A stretch of 64,000 nucleotides of DNA from Cytophagaceae bacterium (GTDB lineage: Bacteria > Bacteroidota > Bacteroidia > Flavobacteriales > Flavobacteriaceae), in NCBI GenBank assembly GCA_002710685.1, contig PALD01000050.1:1-64000 (forward strand), given 5' to 3'. The notes under the pieces were generated by a model. It worked only from the letters and a program-made list of their open reading frames with translations. It had not been told where the DNA came from and did not search any database. Within the stretch, counting starts at the first letter, position 1. Each line of letters opens with the position of its first letter. The translations under genes were made by a program, and so were the position numbers. Shown piece by piece: positions 62,167-64,000 of the stretch.

Positions 62167-63510
62167 TCAAAAGAGTAGTTTCATGATAGTGCCCACGCCC
62201 TCCTCACTCTGCACATGAATCCTTCCACCGTGCAGGGTCATTATCTGCTTGCAAAGGCTAAGGCCTATGCCGCTGCCTGTTTTCTTAGTGCTGTAAAAGG
62301 GAACAAATATCGTATCTATTATCTCTGGGGGTATGCCCTTGCCATTATCCATCACGAGGATTTGCGGTTGTTTATTCTGGCTTAAGCCAGAAGTTATTTC
62401 CACACGTCCCCCGGGGTTTTCCGCAGAGGCATCAATGGCGTTGAGCACGAGGTTTATGAGCACCTGCTCTATGAGGTAAACATCAACATCCAGGTCTATG
62501 TCTGGCTGTGCCGCCATAAATTGAAGGTTGATATTGCGCTTCTCTAGCGATGGCTGCATGAGTACCCTGATGTTTTCAAAAAGTTCTTGAGACTTAATGT
62601 TACTGCGGTTGAGCCTTGTTATTTTGTTGAGGCTCCTGTAAGTCTGGGCAAACTTCATGAGTCCCTCACTGCGCTTTTTTATGCTCTTGATGCCATCTCC
62701 CAGATCCTGCATATCCATAGCGTTTTCTCCGGGAGAATCAATAGTTTCCTGGACCTGGCCATGTAAGGTCTCGGCCAGTGAAGTTATGGGCGCAATACTG
62801 TTCATGATCTCATGGGTCATCACGCTGAGCAGTTTTTTCCATGCCTCGCTCTCGTTCCGGTTAAGGGTCTCTTCAATATTTTGCAGCACGATGAGCTTAA
62901 AAGAATCATCCTCTATTTGAAAAACCGTATCTGATATTAATGTCTTTACAGATTCCCGGTTTATTTCCAGCTTGACTGAAACAGCGGTATCATGATAGGT
63001 CTCAAAGAGTTCTTCATATATTTTAGGCCTACGGCGCTCCACAAAACGCATATTTTTAAAACGTGGAAAATCAAGGATATCCAGTAATTTCTCGTTTACC
63101 CAGAGCACCTCGCCACTATCCAGGTTAAAAGCGAGTATACCCACATCAACCATCTCAAGAATCTTTTGCAAATAGACCAGCTGCGCCTGCCGCTCGTTAT
63201 TGATTGCTTTGATGGTGCTGTTTATAAGGTTGAATCCCTTGTGCAGTTGCTGCATATCTCGCGTACCGTGCGTTTCACTGAACCATCTTGAAAAATCACG
63301 ATACTTGACGGCCTCAAAAAAATCATAGATCTCGGTAAAACGCCTGTGCACAAAGCGGTATAGCTTAATGAACCCATAAAGCGACAGGACAGTGCCCCCC
63401 ACTGTGGCGTACCAATAGGGCTTTACGACCCCATATGCCAGGACTACCAGGGACAATCCTAAAAAAAGGACCCTGAGAAAAAGTGAGAAGGCATAGCTTT
63501 TAAAGGTCAT
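62167..63510 (-). CDS. NtrY-like sensor histidine kinase
   Basis: 447-aa membrane kinase. Two N-terminal helices (about 8-45), a PAS-like sensor (about 100-210), then HisKA with H233 in MTHEIMNSIAPITSLAETL, and HATPase with VLINLVLNAIDAS, VMDNGKGIPPE and KTGSGIGLSLCKQIM. I chose the ATG at 63510, which starts at MTFKSYAF; the longer frame overlaps the upstream gene further. It overlaps the upstream sigma-54 regulator gene by 11 bp and forms a two-component pair with it. Signal unknown. A perfect 18-bp palindrome lies in the HATPase region. Confidence 0.9.
   Translation of the reverse strand: MTFKSYAFSLFLRVLFLGLSLVVLAYGVVKPYWYATVGGTVLSLYGFIKLYRFVHRRFTEIYDFFEAVKYRDFSRWFSETHGTRDMQQLHKGFNLINSTIKAINNERQAQLVYLQKILEMVDVGILAFNLDSGEVLWVNEKLLDILDFPRFKNMRFVERRRPKIYEELFETYHDTAVSVKLEINRESVKTLISDTVFQIEDDSFKLIVLQNIEETLNRNESEAWKKLLSVMTHEIMNSIAPITSLAETLHGQVQETIDSPGENAMDMQDLGDGIKSIKKRSEGLMKFAQTYRSLNKITRLNRSNIKSQELFENIRVLMQPSLEKRNINLQFMAAQPDIDLDVDVYLIEQVLINLVLNAIDASAENPGGRVEITSGLSQNKQPQILVMDNGKGIPPEIIDTIFVPFYSTKKTGSGIGLSLCKQIMTLHGGRIHVQSEEGVGTIMKLLF
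62375..62392. repeat. Perfect 18-bp palindrome TTCTGGCTTAAGCCAGAA
   Basis: Inside the histidine kinase gene, reading Ser-Gly-Leu-Ser-Gln-Asn between conserved ATPase boxes. Family B-like core GGC/GCC. Confidence 0.85.
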
Positions 63511-64000
63511 ATTTATTGAGCCTGCGATAGAGTGCAGTGCGTGTGATGCCCAGCTCATTTGCAGATTTTGAGATGTTACCGTTGTTCTTTTCTATAACGC
63601 TCAAGATGGTGTTCTTCTCGAGCGCTTCAAGGTTTGTGGTGGTAGGTTTGGCCATGGAGGGCGCAGGTTGCTCTATACTTGAAAAAACAAGGTCATCAGC
63701 CATGAGCACATCGGTTTCTGCCATGATTACCGCACGCTCCATGGCATATTGCAGTTCGCGCACGTTACCGGGGAAAGCATGTGACTTTAATTTAGTGGTA
63801 AAGCCTATGTCCATCGTGAGCTGTCCCTTGCCATATTTCTCACCATACCGTTGAGCAAAATGCCTTGCCAGCAGTGAGATGTCTCCGCCACGCTCCCTGA
63901 GCGGTGGCATCACGATGTCAACCGTATTGATGCGATAGATGAGGTCTTTTCTAAACCTGGTTTCATCAGCAAGCTGGGCAAGGTCCAGGTTTGTGGCACA
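63500..64000 (-). CDS. Sigma-54-dependent NtrC-family response regulator (N-terminus beyond window)
   Basis: The last 166 residues of an NtrC-type activator. The visible part includes the end of the AAA+ domain (FRKDLIYRINTVDIVMPPLR, FPGNVRELQYAMERAVIM) and a C-terminal Fis-type helix-turn-helix (NNGNISKSANELGITRTALY). The frame stays open to base 64000, so receiver and most of the ATPase lie outside. It overlaps the histidine kinase gene and is its likely partner, driving sigma-54 promoters. Confidence 0.93.
   Translation of the reverse strand, partial: CATNLDLAQLADETRFRKDLIYRINTVDIVMPPLRERGGDISLLARHFAQRYGEKYGKGQLTMDIGFTTKLKSHAFPGNVRELQYAMERAVIMAETDVLMADDLVFSSIEQPAPSMAKPTTTNLEALEKNTILSVIEKNNGNISKSANELGITRTALYRRLNKYDL

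Noticed and set aside
1-64000. CRISPR array, tRNA, rRNA, insertion sequence or prophage
   Set aside because: I found no regularly spaced direct repeats, no T-arm-like GGTTCGAATCC sequence, no transposase or integrase motif and no phage genes.

Overview
The window looks like a chromosome segment of a marine-type member of the Flavobacteriaceae (Bacteroidota). The evidence is a SusC/SusD pair, a type IX secretion (T9SS) sorting domain, Bacteroidota -7 promoter boxes of the form TAnnTTTG, almost no Shine-Dalgarno sequences, the mevalonate pathway, and a deoxyhypusine-synthase-like polyamine operon. I see about 50 protein genes. I see no rRNA, tRNA, CRISPR array, insertion sequence or prophage.

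Layout. 1-5.4 kb: alaS (cut by the left edge), then divergently an M23 peptidase, a MerR regulator, LemA and two TPM proteins, ending in a hairpin terminator. 5.4-9.6 kb: a TonB-receptor-like outer-membrane barrel and der. 9.8-14.2 kb: a DUF547 lipoprotein, glycosyltransferases, YqaE and a PLDc_N protein. 14.2-17.8 kb: an operon of an FAD oxidoreductase, a polyferredoxin and a DoxX protein. 17.9-26.3 kb: a GH113-like lipoprotein with a mannosyltransferase, a large T9SS cargo protein, and an Arn-like operon (GT2, double LAB_N, GT39). 26.4-29.7 kb: polyamine operon speA-speB-DHS-like. 30-34.6 kb: a pseudouridine-synthase homologue, a small secreted protein, and an isoprenoid operon (mvaD, mevalonate kinase, UbiA). 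34.7-38.6 kb: TspO, DUF1697, a BaiN-like flavoprotein and a GH20 hexosaminidase. 38.6-52.9 kb: a frameshifted susC, susD, two giant FG-GAP/ASPIC-UnbV lipoproteins, a vanadium-haloperoxidase-family lipoprotein and an SRPBCC/GyrI-like protein. 52.9-60.9 kb: a maltose phosphorylase/beta-phosphoglucomutase/LacI operon divergent from a GH32/MFS/fructokinase operon. 60.8-64 kb: a DoxX-like membrane protein and an NtrY/NtrC-like two-component pair (the regulator is cut by the right edge).

How it fits together. Two carbohydrate loci dominate the right half. The 39-53 kb locus pairs a SusCD importer with calcium-binding-repeat lipoproteins and a PAP2/haloperoxidase enzyme whose substrate I cannot name. 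The 53-61 kb locus would remove fructose outside the cytoplasm, import the sugars, phosphorolyse maltose and phosphorylate fructose.

Most striking observations. (1) About 30 short, related palindromes with cores such as GCTTTCGCGAAAGC, GCTTCCGCGGAAGC and TTTTGGC-N4-GCCAAAA are scattered inside genes, in several reading frames, and between genes. They resemble uptake-sequence or HIP1-type repeats in density. (2) A 7-bp tandem duplication in the susC signal-peptide codons frameshifts an otherwise intact gene and would be reversible by slippage. (3) The RsuA/RluB homologue has glycine where the catalytic aspartate is expected.
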